This document shows, piece after piece, positions 26,030-34,127 of a stretch of DNA of 64,000 nt. A program made the translations under genes and the position numbers. How positions within the stretch are numbered: the first letter of the stretch is position 1; every line of letters begins with the position of its first letter. The stretch comes from CAZYFH01 sp964646815 (GTDB lineage Bacteria > Acidobacteriota > Vicinamibacteria > Vicinamibacterales > UBA8438). The stretch spans positions 95,685 to 159,684 of the forward strand of contig CAZYFH010000005.1 in the NCBI GenBank assembly GCA_964646815.1, read 5' to 3'. Under the pieces are notes generated by a model. That model worked only from the letters and a program-made list of their open reading frames with translations. It was not told the origin of the DNA and did not search any database.

Positions 26030-26845
26030 ATGGCGCTCGTCCCGGTTCCGGAACAAGCCTCGCCCGATCCCGAGGACGACGCTCCCCGCCCAACTGATCC
26101 GGCCGAACCGGATGAGGCAGGCGGCAAGATGTCGTTCCTGGATCACCTCGATGAGCTCCGGAAGCGCCTCGTCGTGTCCACCGTCGCGCTCGTCGTTGGC
26201 GTACTTATCTGCTTCGGCTTCATCGGCTACATCTTCGATTTCATCATGGAGCCGCTCACCGACGTCCTGCCGGACGGGGGGACGCTCGTCTTCACCGAGC
26301 CGACAGAGGCGTTCTTCCTGAACATCAAGATGGCGGCACTCGCCGGTCTCATGCTCGCAACGCCGGTCATCCTCTGGCAGGTGTGGCTCTTTGTCGCGCC
26401 TGGGCTCTATGCCAACGAGAAGAAGTTCGCGATCCCCTTCGTCGTCCTTGCCACCGGCTTCTTCATCGGGGGCGCGCTCTTTGCGCACTACATCCTCTTC
26501 CCGGTCGCATGGAGGTTCTTTGCGAGTTACGGCAGCGCTATCCTAGCGTTCATGCCGCGCATTCAGCCGGCCTTCTCGCTGTACGTCAAGCTCGTGCTCG
26601 CCTGCGCTGTCGTCTTTCAGCTCCCGACCGTCATGTTCTTTCTCGCCCGAATGGGGGTGGTGACGCCAGGATTCCTTATCAAAAACATCAAGTACGCGAT
26701 TCTTGGCATGTCCATCTTCGCAGCGGTGCTGACGCCAACCGGCGACCCCGTCACCTGGTCCCTGATGTTCTTGCCGACGTTCGCACTCTACGGGCTGAGC
26801 ATCGTGATCGCCTGGGCCTTTGCAAAGCGCGACGTCGACGAGTGA
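26030..26845 (+). CDS. tatC: Sec-independent protein translocase TatC
   Basis: 271 residues. After an acidic, Pro-rich N-terminal extension (about 33 residues) comes the TatC signature MSFLDHLDELRKRLVVS, then six predicted membrane helices; LFVAPGLYANEKKFAIPF, FPVAWRFFASY and GMSIFAAVLTPTGDPVT are conserved. TatC recognises the twin-arginine signal. Directly downstream of tatA, sharing its promoter. No separate tatB is visible, so the TatA protein may serve both roles or tatB lies elsewhere. Confidence 0.94.
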   Translation: MALVPVPEQASPDPEDDAPRPTDPAEPDEAGGKMSFLDHLDELRKRLVVSTVALVVGVLICFGFIGYIFDFIMEPLTDVLPDGGTLVFTEPTEAFFLNIKMAALAGLMLATPVILWQVWLFVAPGLYANEKKFAIPFVVLATGFFIGGALFAHYILFPVAWRFFASYGSAILAFMPRIQPAFSLYVKLVLACAVVFQLPTVMFFLARMGVVTPGFLIKNIKYAILGMSIFAAVLTPTGDPVTWSLMFLPTFALYGLSIVIAWAFAKRDVDE

Positions 26846-26909
26846 CGCTGGCAACGACCCGGTCGGCTGCTAAATCACGTTAACGGCTCGTCCCATCGGC
26901 GGTGATTCG

Positions 26910-26955
26910 TTGACTTGGTCCGTTCGGACGCCATACTATTAGCACATATGGCGTC
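26910..26955 (+). promoter_or_regulatory. Promoter with overlapping operator-like palindrome, upstream of the OmpA-type gene
   Basis: TTGACT (26910-26915), an 18-bp spacer and TACTAT (26934-26939). A perfect 9-bp inverted repeat GACGCCATA / TATGGCGTC (26927-26935 and 26947-26955) overlaps the -10 and the expected start site, a position typical of repressor operators. Alternatively the stem sits at the very 5' end of the mRNA and stabilises it. The OmpA-family gene begins 127 bp after. Confidence 0.5.
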
Positions 26956-27081
26956 TCAATGGTCTGACCACCGCAAGATGTAGTGGCCCATTTGGCTCCT
27001 AGGGCGGCGCCTGGCTGGTCTTCATGGTGGGCCCTGGATTCACGGTGGTTCCGTTACCTTTCTTGTGGGAACGTGCTGCTC

Positions 27082-28521
27082 ATGAAGACGAGACGATGGC
27101 TTGACCGCTTTGCGGTCGTTGTCTGCTTCTGCCTGCTTTGCTCCCCCGCGGCCGCCCAGTCTGACGACATCCGCCAGGCCGGATCGACGTTTCTTGGCGA
27201 CACGGGACTGTGGTTCGTGCCCACGGCCGAGATCGTCGGCGACGGACGGGTCGCGGCCAGTGGGCACCTGGCTACGTTCAACCGCGAGCAGGGGTTCACG
27301 GCGGTCCAGTCAGCTGCGGCGACGTTTGCGGTTGGGCTCCGTGACCGGGTCGAGGTGTTTGGCTCGTTTCAGTTCTTGACGCGCATCGACCGCGATCTTC
27401 GGCCGATCTTTCAACCGGACAAGATTGGCGTCGGTGGCCTCGTCCCGGGCTACCCGCTCGTCACGAGCCCCTTCAGCGGAAACGAAATCGGCGACTTCAT
27501 CGTCGGCGCGAAGATCAATCTCCTGTCCGAGCGCACCCGCGCGCCCTACGCCATGGCGATCAGAGGTTTCGTCAAGCTCCCAAGCGGCAGTGAGGAGGCG
27601 GGCACGACGACCGGGCAGACCGACGGCGGGATCGGCTTCGTCATGAGCAAGGCCTTCGCCCGCGCCGAGCTGGCGGGGCACTTCGACTTCGTCTTTCGGG
27701 CGAACCCCTCGACGATCGATCTCCCTAACAGCCTGCGATGGGGCGTCGGGGTCGGGGCCCCGGTCCGCGGCCGGGTTCAATTCTTCGGGGAGCTGCTCGG
27801 CGAACAGTTGCTGAGCAGCGCGATCACGGTGACCGATCCGCTGATCGGCGCCGACGGAAGCCTGTCGACCCTCGGCTCACTGCAGCGAAGCCCGCTCGAC
27901 GTAATCCTCGGCCTCGAATGGAACGGACCGAGCGGTGTTGCGTTGGGCGGCGGGATGAGTGTGGCGACGCGCCACAAGTCGCGGTCCGTGGTGGATCAGT
28001 CGACGACATCTGGCGACCGGTTCGGGCTGCTCGTGCGGCTGACGTACCACCCGGGCGTCAATGTCTACGTGCCACCGCCACCGCCACCGCCACCGGCACC
28101 GCCACCGCCACCGCCGCCACCACCGCCGCGCCAACCACCGCCGCCACCGCCGCCACCTGCGCCCGCGCCGGACCCGCCGCGCGAGTACGTCTTTGAGGAC
28201 GTGCACTTCGATTTCGACAGGTACAGCTTACGACCGGGCGCGGCGCGCGTGCTCGACGAGGTTGTGGCGGCGCTACAGGATGACTCCGACCTTACGATCG
28301 AGATCGAGGGTCACACGTGCAACATCGGCACGAACGAGTACAACGTGGCACTTGGTGACCGGCGAGCGAACGCGGTTCAGCAGTACCTGACCAGTCGCGG
28401 GGTCGGCGGCAACCGCCTCCGAACCGTGAGCTACGGTGAAGAGCGGCCGGTGCACGACAACGCGCGCGAGGAGACGCGGCGCCTGAACCGCCGTGCGGCG
28501 CTCGTCGTTCGCCTCCAGTAG
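27082..28521 (+). CDS. OmpA-family outer-membrane protein with beta-barrel-like N-domain and proline-rich linker
   Basis: 479 residues from ATG 27082, which gives a signal peptide MKTRRWLDRFAVVVCFCLLC ending at SPAAAQ. Residues 30-330 alternate aromatic and polar strands and contain no known enzyme motif; a porin-like barrel is likely. A long run of prolines (about residues 331-365) leads to a C-terminal OmpA peptidoglycan-binding domain (FDFDRYSLRPGAARVLDEV, IEIEGHTCNIGTNEYNVALGDRRA, YGEERPVHDNAREETRRLNRRAALVV). It probably links the outer membrane to the cell wall. A strong promoter lies at 26910. Confidence 0.85.
   Translation: MKTRRWLDRFAVVVCFCLLCSPAAAQSDDIRQAGSTFLGDTGLWFVPTAEIVGDGRVAASGHLATFNREQGFTAVQSAAATFAVGLRDRVEVFGSFQFLTRIDRDLRPIFQPDKIGVGGLVPGYPLVTSPFSGNEIGDFIVGAKINLLSERTRAPYAMAIRGFVKLPSGSEEAGTTTGQTDGGIGFVMSKAFARAELAGHFDFVFRANPSTIDLPNSLRWGVGVGAPVRGRVQFFGELLGEQLLSSAITVTDPLIGADGSLSTLGSLQRSPLDVILGLEWNGPSGVALGGGMSVATRHKSRSVVDQSTTSGDRFGLLVRLTYHPGVNVYVPPPPPPPPAPPPPPPPPPPRQPPPPPPPPAPAPDPPREYVFEDVHFDFDRYSLRPGAARVLDEVVAALQDDSDLTIEIEGHTCNIGTNEYNVALGDRRANAVQQYLTSRGVGGNRLRTVSYGEERPVHDNAREETRRLNRRAALVVRLQ
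28071..28163 (+). repeat. CCACCG-type microsatellite encoding the proline linker
   Basis: Mostly CCACCG and CCGCCA triplets within the OmpA-type gene. Changes in copy number would stay in frame when they involve whole codons, altering linker length only. Confidence 0.8.
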
Positions 28522-28532
28522 CGGCGTGTCAG

Positions 28533-28589
28533 CGTACGTGTCTCGAGGGCGCCCCGAGTCGCGATCTGGGTGCCCTCGAGTCACGTACG
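28533..28589. terminator. Large hairpin between convergent ompA-type gene and proS
   Basis: Arms of 18 bp (28533-28550 and 28572-28589; CGTACGTG..CTCGAGGGC) pair with one mismatch around a 21-nt loop. No U-run follows on either strand, so it may be a bidirectional rho-independent-like stop or an mRNA-end stabiliser. It starts 12 bp after the ompA-type stop. Confidence 0.5.
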
Positions 28590-28609
28590 GGCAGGTCGAG
28601 ACAGGCTAG

Positions 28610-28766
28610 AACCCATCTCATAAACCCACCGGCATTCGGCCGCCGATACATCCCGCCCCGCGGCGTTGCTTGTCGATCAAATACGGCCCGGTATTCCCAC
28701 TCCTCCCGTCTTGCTGGCCGGGCGCCTCGACGCCTTCGGTGCTACGACGGGTTTATGAGATGGGTT
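28610..28766. mobile_element. Miniature palindromic element, copy B (157 bp), at the end of proS
   Basis: Flanked by CTAG on both sides (28606-28609 and 28767-28770). The terminal 18 bases are perfect inverted repeats (AACCCATCTCATAAACCC). Read on the minus strand, its interior follows the same plan as copies A1-A4: GGCGCCCGGC, GCAAG, GGAG, ATAC, GTAT, TGATCGA, GCAACGCCGC and GCGGGATG occur in the same order and spacing. The right CTAG supplies the TAG stop codon of proS. Confidence 0.8.
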
Positions 28767-30218
28767 CTAGTACGATTTGGCGAAGACGGCATCCGTCTGA
28801 GACGCCTGACCGCATTCGACGCAGCGACCCGAGGTTTCCGCTGACTCGAGCGGCAGGTTACGAATCGTCGCCTGTGTGTCAGCCTTAATCTTGGCCTCGC
28901 ACGCGGCGTCGCCGCACCAGGGGGCAACGACAAAGCCCGGCCGGCCATTCAGCGCGTCGCGAAACTCCTCGTGCGCCGCCACACGGACCGTGTGTGCCTC
29001 GCGGAACTGCACTGCCCGCTCGAAGAGCGCACCCTGAATAGTCTCAAGTAAGGCGTCGACCCGAGACGGAAGACCGTCCATCGGTGTTGGCAGCTTCTCG
29101 CGCGTGTCGCGGCGCACCAGCAGGACTTGGCCCTTCTCGATGTCCTTCGGGCCGATCTCAAGTCTGAGCGGCACGCCCCGGAGTTCCCATTCCGCGAATT
29201 TCCATCCGGGCGAATACTCCTCCCGATCGTCGAGGGAGACACGCATCCCGGCGTCGCGCAGGGCGGACGCGACTTCCTGCGCCCGCGGCAGCACCGTCTC
29301 CCGCCAGTTTCCGCGCGGAATGGGAACGATCACGACCTGAAACGGTGCTATTCGCGGTGGCAGGATCAACCCACTATCGTCCCCGTGCGTCATGATGACC
29401 CCGCCGATGAGGCGTGTCGTCATGCCCCAAGAGGTCTGCCAGACATACTGCAACGACTTGTCGCGTGCCTGGAACTTGATGTCAAAAACCTTCGCGAAGT
29501 TCTGCCCGAGCTGGTGCGACGTTCCCAATTGCAGCGCCCGACCATCGCCCATGAGCGCCTCGATCGAGTACGTATGCGCAGCGCCAGCAAACTTTTCGGT
29601 CTCGGTCTTCCGTCCGTCGAGGACGGGCATGGCAAGCTCGCGCTCCGCGAAGTCCTTGTAGACCGCCAGCATGCGCAGCGCCTCTTCCTCGGCCTCGGCC
29701 TCGGTTTCATGCGCCGTGTGACCCTCTTGCCACAGAAACTCCGTCGTGCGCAAAAACAGCCGTGTGACCTTCTCCCACCGAACCACGTTGGCCCACTGGT
29801 TGATGAGAATCGGCAGGTCGCGCCACGACTGGACCCACTTGGCGTACATCGTGCCGATGATCGCTTCCGAAGTCGGCCGCACGACGAGTCGTTCCTCTAG
29901 ATCCTCGTCTCCGCCCCGCGTGACCCAGGCGACCTGCGGCGCGAACCCTTCGACGTGCGCCGCCTCCTTCCGCAACAGGCTCTCAGGAATAAACAGCGGG
30001 AAGTACGCGTTCACGTGACCGGTGGCTTTGAACTGCCGGTCGAGCTCTGCTTGCATCAACTCCCAGATCGCGTAGCCATAGGGCCGGATTACCATGCAGC
30101 CTTTGACCGGTGAGTAGTCCGCGAGCTCGGCGCGGCGTATCACGTCGGTATACCACCGCGAGAAATCTTTCGACTGTGGCGTGATCTCCGTCACGAACGA
30201 TGCCTGTTTGGCTGTCAT
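28767..30218 (-). CDS. proS: Prolyl-tRNA synthetase, archaeal/eukaryotic-like (ProS type 3) form
   Basis: 483 residues. Class II catalytic motifs include GCMVIRPYGYAIWELMQ, LVVRPTSEAIIGTMYAKWVQSWRDLP, RTTEFLWQEGHTAH and TSWGMTTRLIGGVIMTHGDDSGLILPP, followed by the anticodon-binding domain and a C-terminal zinc-type domain with two Cys pairs (CGDAACE, CVECG) ending in AKSY. It lacks the editing insertion of E. coli-type ProRS. The TAG stop is formed by the CTAG bordering repeat copy B, immediately after the conserved C-terminal Tyr. Divergently transcribed from aroB, 68 bp apart. Confidence 0.93.
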   Translation of the reverse strand: MTAKQASFVTEITPQSKDFSRWYTDVIRRAELADYSPVKGCMVIRPYGYAIWELMQAELDRQFKATGHVNAYFPLFIPESLLRKEAAHVEGFAPQVAWVTRGGDEDLEERLVVRPTSEAIIGTMYAKWVQSWRDLPILINQWANVVRWEKVTRLFLRTTEFLWQEGHTAHETEAEAEEEALRMLAVYKDFAERELAMPVLDGRKTETEKFAGAAHTYSIEALMGDGRALQLGTSHQLGQNFAKVFDIKFQARDKSLQYVWQTSWGMTTRLIGGVIMTHGDDSGLILPPRIAPFQVVIVPIPRGNWRETVLPRAQEVASALRDAGMRVSLDDREEYSPGWKFAEWELRGVPLRLEIGPKDIEKGQVLLVRRDTREKLPTPMDGLPSRVDALLETIQGALFERAVQFREAHTVRVAAHEEFRDALNGRPGFVVAPWCGDAACEAKIKADTQATIRNLPLESAETSGRCVECGQASQTDAVFAKSY

Positions 30219-30285
30219 CGACTGCCCGTGTGCGCGTCGTGCACAGTCTATATCGTCTGGAACGTACTGTTATTCTGGGCGAACG

Positions 30286-31371
30286 ATGAAGCCGGTCCGC
30301 ATCGACGTCGCGACGGCGTCACGCGCTTACCAGGTACACATCGGCGAGGGATTACTCGCCAAACTCGGGCCGCTGCTCGACAAGGCCGGCGCGCGCGACC
30401 GCAGGTTCATCGTGTCGAGCCCCACGGTCTGGAGGGCCCACGGCCGCACCGTAGAGCAGGCGGTCCACGGGGCCCACACGACGCTGGTGCCTGATGGCGA
30501 GCGGTCCAAGACGATGCAGACCGTCGCCAAGATCCACGGGGCGCTCCTGAGCGCTTCAGCAGACCGCGCCGCGACCGTGATCGCCGTCGGCGGCGGTGTC
30601 ATCGGCGACGTGGTCGGATTCGCCGCGGCGACGCTGCTGCGAGGGGTGGCGCTGGTGCAGGTGCCCACGACCTTGCTGGCGCAAGTCGACAGCGCGATCG
30701 GTGGCAAGGTGGGCGCCAATCATGCCCTGGGCAAGAACCTCATCGGAGCCTTCCACCAACCGATCGTCGTCGTCGCGGACCCCTTGGTCCTCCACACCTT
30801 GCCCCGGCGCGAGTTCCGGGCGGGTCTGTACGAAGTAATCAAATACGGCATGATCACGGACCGCGACCTCTTCGACAGAGTCAGCCGTGATCTGACGGCG
30901 CTTTTCGCTCGCGCGCCCGCCGCGCTCGTGCCGCTGATCGCGACGTCGTGCCGGATCAAGGCGCGGGTCGTGGCGGCTGATGAACGGGAGCAGGGGCGTC
31001 GCCGCGTGCTCAACCTGGGACACACCGCAGGCCACGCCATTGAAGCCGTCACGCGGTACCGGCGCTTCCGACACGGCGAGGCAATCGGCTACGGCATGCT
31101 GGCGGTCGCCGACATCGCCGTCAGGCGCGGAGTCCTCGCAGCGTCCCAGCGGGACATGCTTGCCGCGCTCATCGCCCAATTGGGCCCGCTCCCGTCGGTG
31201 AGCGACCTGTCGACGAAGGAGGTAGTCGCCGCCATGCGCCGGGACAAGAAAGTGGTGAAGAACCGACTCCACGTCGTGCTGCCGACCAGCATCGGCACCA
31301 CCGAGATCGTCGACGATGTCGCCGAGCGCGAGTTCAGCCGTTCCCTGCGCACCATCGGACTACGCGCCTGA
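30286..31371 (+). CDS. aroB: 3-dehydroquinate synthase
   Basis: 361 residues from ATG 30286. It carries the NAD-binding VIAVGGGVIGDVVGFAAATLLRGV, QVPTTLLAQVDSAIGGKVGANHALGKNLIGAFHQP and the zinc ligands in GLYEVIKYGMI, NLGHTAGHAIEA and HGEAIGYGM. It forms dehydroquinate from DAHP, step two of the shikimate pathway. It faces the tail of a broken regulator gene downstream. No other aro gene is in the window. Confidence 0.94.
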   Translation: MKPVRIDVATASRAYQVHIGEGLLAKLGPLLDKAGARDRRFIVSSPTVWRAHGRTVEQAVHGAHTTLVPDGERSKTMQTVAKIHGALLSASADRAATVIAVGGGVIGDVVGFAAATLLRGVALVQVPTTLLAQVDSAIGGKVGANHALGKNLIGAFHQPIVVVADPLVLHTLPRREFRAGLYEVIKYGMITDRDLFDRVSRDLTALFARAPAALVPLIATSCRIKARVVAADEREQGRRRVLNLGHTAGHAIEAVTRYRRFRHGEAIGYGMLAVADIAVRRGVLAASQRDMLAALIAQLGPLPSVSDLSTKEVVAAMRRDKKVVKNRLHVVLPTSIGTTEIVDDVAEREFSRSLRTIGLRA

Positions 31372-31390
31372 TCCAACCCTGGATGGGGCG

Positions 31391-31606
31391 CTAGCCCAAG
31401 CCGTACTGTTTCAACTTGGCCAGCAACGCATGGCCCCCCGATCTTGAGCTGGGTCGGCTGCCAGGCCCCGATCACCTCCCACGTCTCGAAGAACCTGGGC
31501 AATCTTGTGCCGTTCGACCTCGATCTGCACGCGGCCGAAGGCCTCGTCGAGGCTGCCCGATAAATTCCGCGTGCTCCCACGGATTGACGGCCAGGGGGCC
31601 GTCATT
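31391..31606 (-). pseudogene. C-terminal remnant of an NtrC/PilR-type sigma54 response regulator
   Basis: On the minus strand the DNA encodes QIEVERHKIAQVLRDVGGDRG, then after a shift QLKIGGP, then after a second shift ALLAKLKQYGLG and a TAG stop (31393-31391). That is the Fis-type helix-turn-helix end of NtrC-family activators. Upstream the WPGNVRELRNL region is recognisable but corrupted (APWPSIRGSTRNL). At least two single-base frameshifts are needed, and the receiver and AAA+ domains are missing. It lies directly after the prepilin peptidase gene, where pilR would fit a pil locus. Confidence 0.75.
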
Positions 31607-32369
31607 AGAAGGATGCATACCAGACGATGAACGGCTCACCGACGAGTGTCGCCACAATGGCGGCAACGGCCAGGAACGACCCAAGCGGAAGTGCGTAGCG
31701 GGCGTCACCGCGCCGGAGCGCCATGACGGCGAGGCCAGCCAGCGAACCAAGTAACGACGCGAGCAGGAGGGTCACCAGCATCAGTTGCCACCCCAGAAAG
31801 GCCCCAATCATACCCAGCATCTTGATGTCGCCCATGCCGAGGCCTTCTTCGCCCCGAATCCGGTAATACGCCTCCGAGATGACGAGAAGCGATCCGGAGC
31901 CCACCGCCAATCCGATCAGCGCATCGATCCATCCCGGCTCGACGAACAGGCTTGCTACGAGACCTACGACGATCCCCGGGATCGTGATCACGTTGGGGAG
32001 AATCCTGTGGCGAAGGTCGATGACGAAGAGCACCAACATGGCGCCACTGAGTGCCAACCGGACGATGAGCAGCGGCTGCCATCCCACGTGCCAGTACTGC
32101 AGGAGGAAGAACGCCGCGGTGGCAAGCTCCACCGCGGGATACATGAGCGAGATCGGCTCGCCACAGGCTCGACACCGCCCGCGTAGCACGACATAGCCGA
32201 TGACCGGCACGTTGTCGAACCACCGGAGCGACCGCCCACAGAAGGGACAGTGCGACGGCGGATACACGATGGACACCCCCCGTGGCAACCGGTGGATGCA
32301 GACGTTGAGAAAGCTACCGACGACGAGGCCGACCACGACCACGAGGACGACCCCCGTCGGCCCGCTCAT
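31605..32369 (-). CDS. pilD: Prepilin peptidase / N-methyltransferase (PilD, A24 family)
   Basis: 254 residues from ATG 32369, which overlaps the TGA of the TPR gene (ATGA). The N-terminal domain has VVGSFLNVCIHRLPRG and two Cys pairs (CPFCG, CRACG), as in bifunctional PilD. The protease aspartates are in VIDLRHRILPN and GLGMGDIKMLGMIGAF. It cleaves and N-methylates type IV prepilins at the inner membrane; the intact pilin at 37250-37783 is a likely substrate. The C-terminus abuts the regulator remnant. Confidence 0.92.
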   Translation of the reverse strand: MSGPTGVVLVVVVGLVVGSFLNVCIHRLPRGVSIVYPPSHCPFCGRSLRWFDNVPVIGYVVLRGRCRACGEPISLMYPAVELATAAFFLLQYWHVGWQPLLIVRLALSGAMLVLFVIDLRHRILPNVITIPGIVVGLVASLFVEPGWIDALIGLAVGSGSLLVISEAYYRIRGEEGLGMGDIKMLGMIGAFLGWQLMLVTLLLASLLGSLAGLAVMALRRGDARYALPLGSFLAVAAIVATLVGEPFIVWYASF

Positions 32370-33310
32370 CGGGTAGCGGGACTCGGTGCCTGTGGATCGT
32401 CCGGAAGTGGAAACAGCGGCGACTGTAGCGACACGGTCACCTCGCCGGTGCGCTGCAGCAACAGATACTGATGCCCGGCTGGGTCGAGCGGAATCCCGGT
32501 CAACGTACCGGCGGCGACGAGCTCCTCCCACGACTCGGGGAGCCGCCCGGTGCGATCGCGATACGCTGCGGTGACCTGCTCATAGAGTTCAATCTCGTCG
32601 AGCCCATCGAGCTGCGCCAGGCGGCGTTCGGACTCGTTGCGGATCCAGTCGTTGTCGGCCGACTCGAGCAGCTGCTGCCACAGCATCCGCGACCCGCTCC
32701 GGTTGCCGCCCTCGGCCAGTGTGTTGGCAGCGAGCGACTGAAGCCACCACGCCGAACCGGGCACCTGACTTGCCCGCTCGAACCACCGCGCCGCCTCCTG
32801 GTAGTCGTGCAGCCACCAGTAATAGACGAACCCGATGTCCTGCAGCAACTGCCACCGCTCAGGCATGCTGGCGGCGCCCTTCTGGAGCAAGGCGACGGCT
32901 TGATCGGGGCGTCCCGGACCTTCGGGGAACGCCTCGGTGAGAAAGATGGCGCCGAACCGGTAGGCGACGTTGAATCGCGGATCAAGCGTCGTCGTGATGT
33001 CGAGGAGGGGATATAGAAGGCTGTAGTCCTTTTCCGCATCCTCCGCCAGCCGGCCACGCCCATAGTGCTGAATGGCGCGAATCCAGTAGACGTCGGCCAA
33101 CAGGGCGTCGAACGACAACGCCATGCGCTGGAGGATATTTCCCGACGGGACATACAAGACCTCGACGCGGGCGCGCTCGGCGGCGTACGCCCGGTCGCGG
33201 ATGAGTTGCAGCGATGTGAACAGGGTGACGAGCACCGCGACAGCTAGGAGCGCCGTGCCCGGGCGGCCCCACCAGGCCGTGCGACCGTCCGCGGCCCGGT
33301 CGTCGGTCAT
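32366..33310 (-). CDS. Membrane-anchored TPR protein of the pil-type cluster
   Basis: 314 residues from ATG 33310, overlapping the permease stop (ATGA). One N-terminal membrane helix (ALLAVAVLVTLFTSLQLI) is followed by helical repeats: LALSFDALLADVYWIRAIQHYG, DITTTLDPRFNVAYRFGAIFL, WQLLQDIGFVYYWWLHDYQEAARWFERAS. These look like TPR units of an assembly or scaffolding protein. Its place between an ABC permease and PilD mirrors the pilG-pilH-pilI-pilD block of Myxococcus; equating it with PilG is a guess from position only. Confidence 0.7.
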   Translation of the reverse strand: MTDDRAADGRTAWWGRPGTALLAVAVLVTLFTSLQLIRDRAYAAERARVEVLYVPSGNILQRMALSFDALLADVYWIRAIQHYGRGRLAEDAEKDYSLLYPLLDITTTLDPRFNVAYRFGAIFLTEAFPEGPGRPDQAVALLQKGAASMPERWQLLQDIGFVYYWWLHDYQEAARWFERASQVPGSAWWLQSLAANTLAEGGNRSGSRMLWQQLLESADNDWIRNESERRLAQLDGLDEIELYEQVTAAYRDRTGRLPESWEELVAAGTLTGIPLDPAGHQYLLLQRTGEVTVSLQSPLFPLPDDPQAPSPATR

Positions 33311-34113
33311 TTGAAGTCTCGCCGCGTGAACACGAGTACCGCCAGAACCAGCAGCGCTGCGATATAGGTGAGTCCATAGCCAGTCGTCAGCGCCATGTAC
33401 TCGAGCGTCACAGGCTGCGCATGCACGACCGCCGCCTTGACGTCGAACGGCGCAAGATTTGGCAGCAGGTAATACAGGGCACGCGCGAGGTAGACCGCCG
33501 GCGCCGAGTCGACAACATCCTGAAAATTCCGCAGGTCGGCGTTGAAATGCCCGACGACGTAGAAGCCGAACGTCAAGACCGCCGACAGCATCGGGCTTGA
33601 GAAGGTCGAGAAGAACACCGCAATCGCCGTCACGAGCATCAACTGGACGAAGATCAGGAACACCGCTTTCAGCATCCCCGGGTCCATTGCCGGCGCCTCC
33701 CAGTTCTGCTTGAACTCCTCGGTCTCGATCCACGACATGTAGCCGAGCACGACGTACATCGCCACGACCATGACCGTCACGTTGATCGCCAGCGTCAGCA
33801 CGAGCCCTACGTATTTCCCGAGCACGAGCTCGTGGCGGCGCACCGGTTTCGACAGGATCGTGTAGATGCTCCGGTGTTCCACCTCCTTTGCCACGAGGCC
33901 GATCCCGATGAAGATGGCGATGAAGAGGCCGAACACGCCGGTCGCGCCGAGCGCCAGGTCCTTGATGATCTTGAGATCCTGGCCTGCCGTGAGCTGGCCG
34001 ATGAGATACGAGGCAGAGATGAGGAACACGGCGAACAGGACGAGGTTGTACAGCACCTTGTCGCGGACGGAATCCCGGAAGACGTGAACCGCGATCCTGA
34101 GGATGGCGCGCAT
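33307..34113 (-). CDS. ABC-2 type transporter permease (pil-cluster, PilI-like)
   Basis: 268 residues from ATG 34113. It starts MRAILRIAVHVFRDSVRDKVLYNLVLFAVFL and has six predicted membrane helices with the ABC-2 segment GLVAKEVEHRSIYTILSKPVRRHELVLGKYVGL. The ATPase gene ends 14 bp upstream. In Myxococcus a similar ABC pair is needed for pilus assembly; that function here is inferred from neighbours. Confidence 0.82.
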   Translation of the reverse strand: MRAILRIAVHVFRDSVRDKVLYNLVLFAVFLISASYLIGQLTAGQDLKIIKDLALGATGVFGLFIAIFIGIGLVAKEVEHRSIYTILSKPVRRHELVLGKYVGLVLTLAINVTVMVVAMYVVLGYMSWIETEEFKQNWEAPAMDPGMLKAVFLIFVQLMLVTAIAVFFSTFSSPMLSAVLTFGFYVVGHFNADLRNFQDVVDSAPAVYLARALYYLLPNLAPFDVKAAVVHAQPVTLEYMALTTGYGLTYIAALLVLAVLVFTRRDFK

Positions 34114-34127
34114 GGGTGCTGATGCTC

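Noticed and set aside
28071..28163. Simple repeat as a phase-variation switch
   Set aside because: The repeat unit is a multiple of three and encodes proline, so length changes would not switch the gene off.
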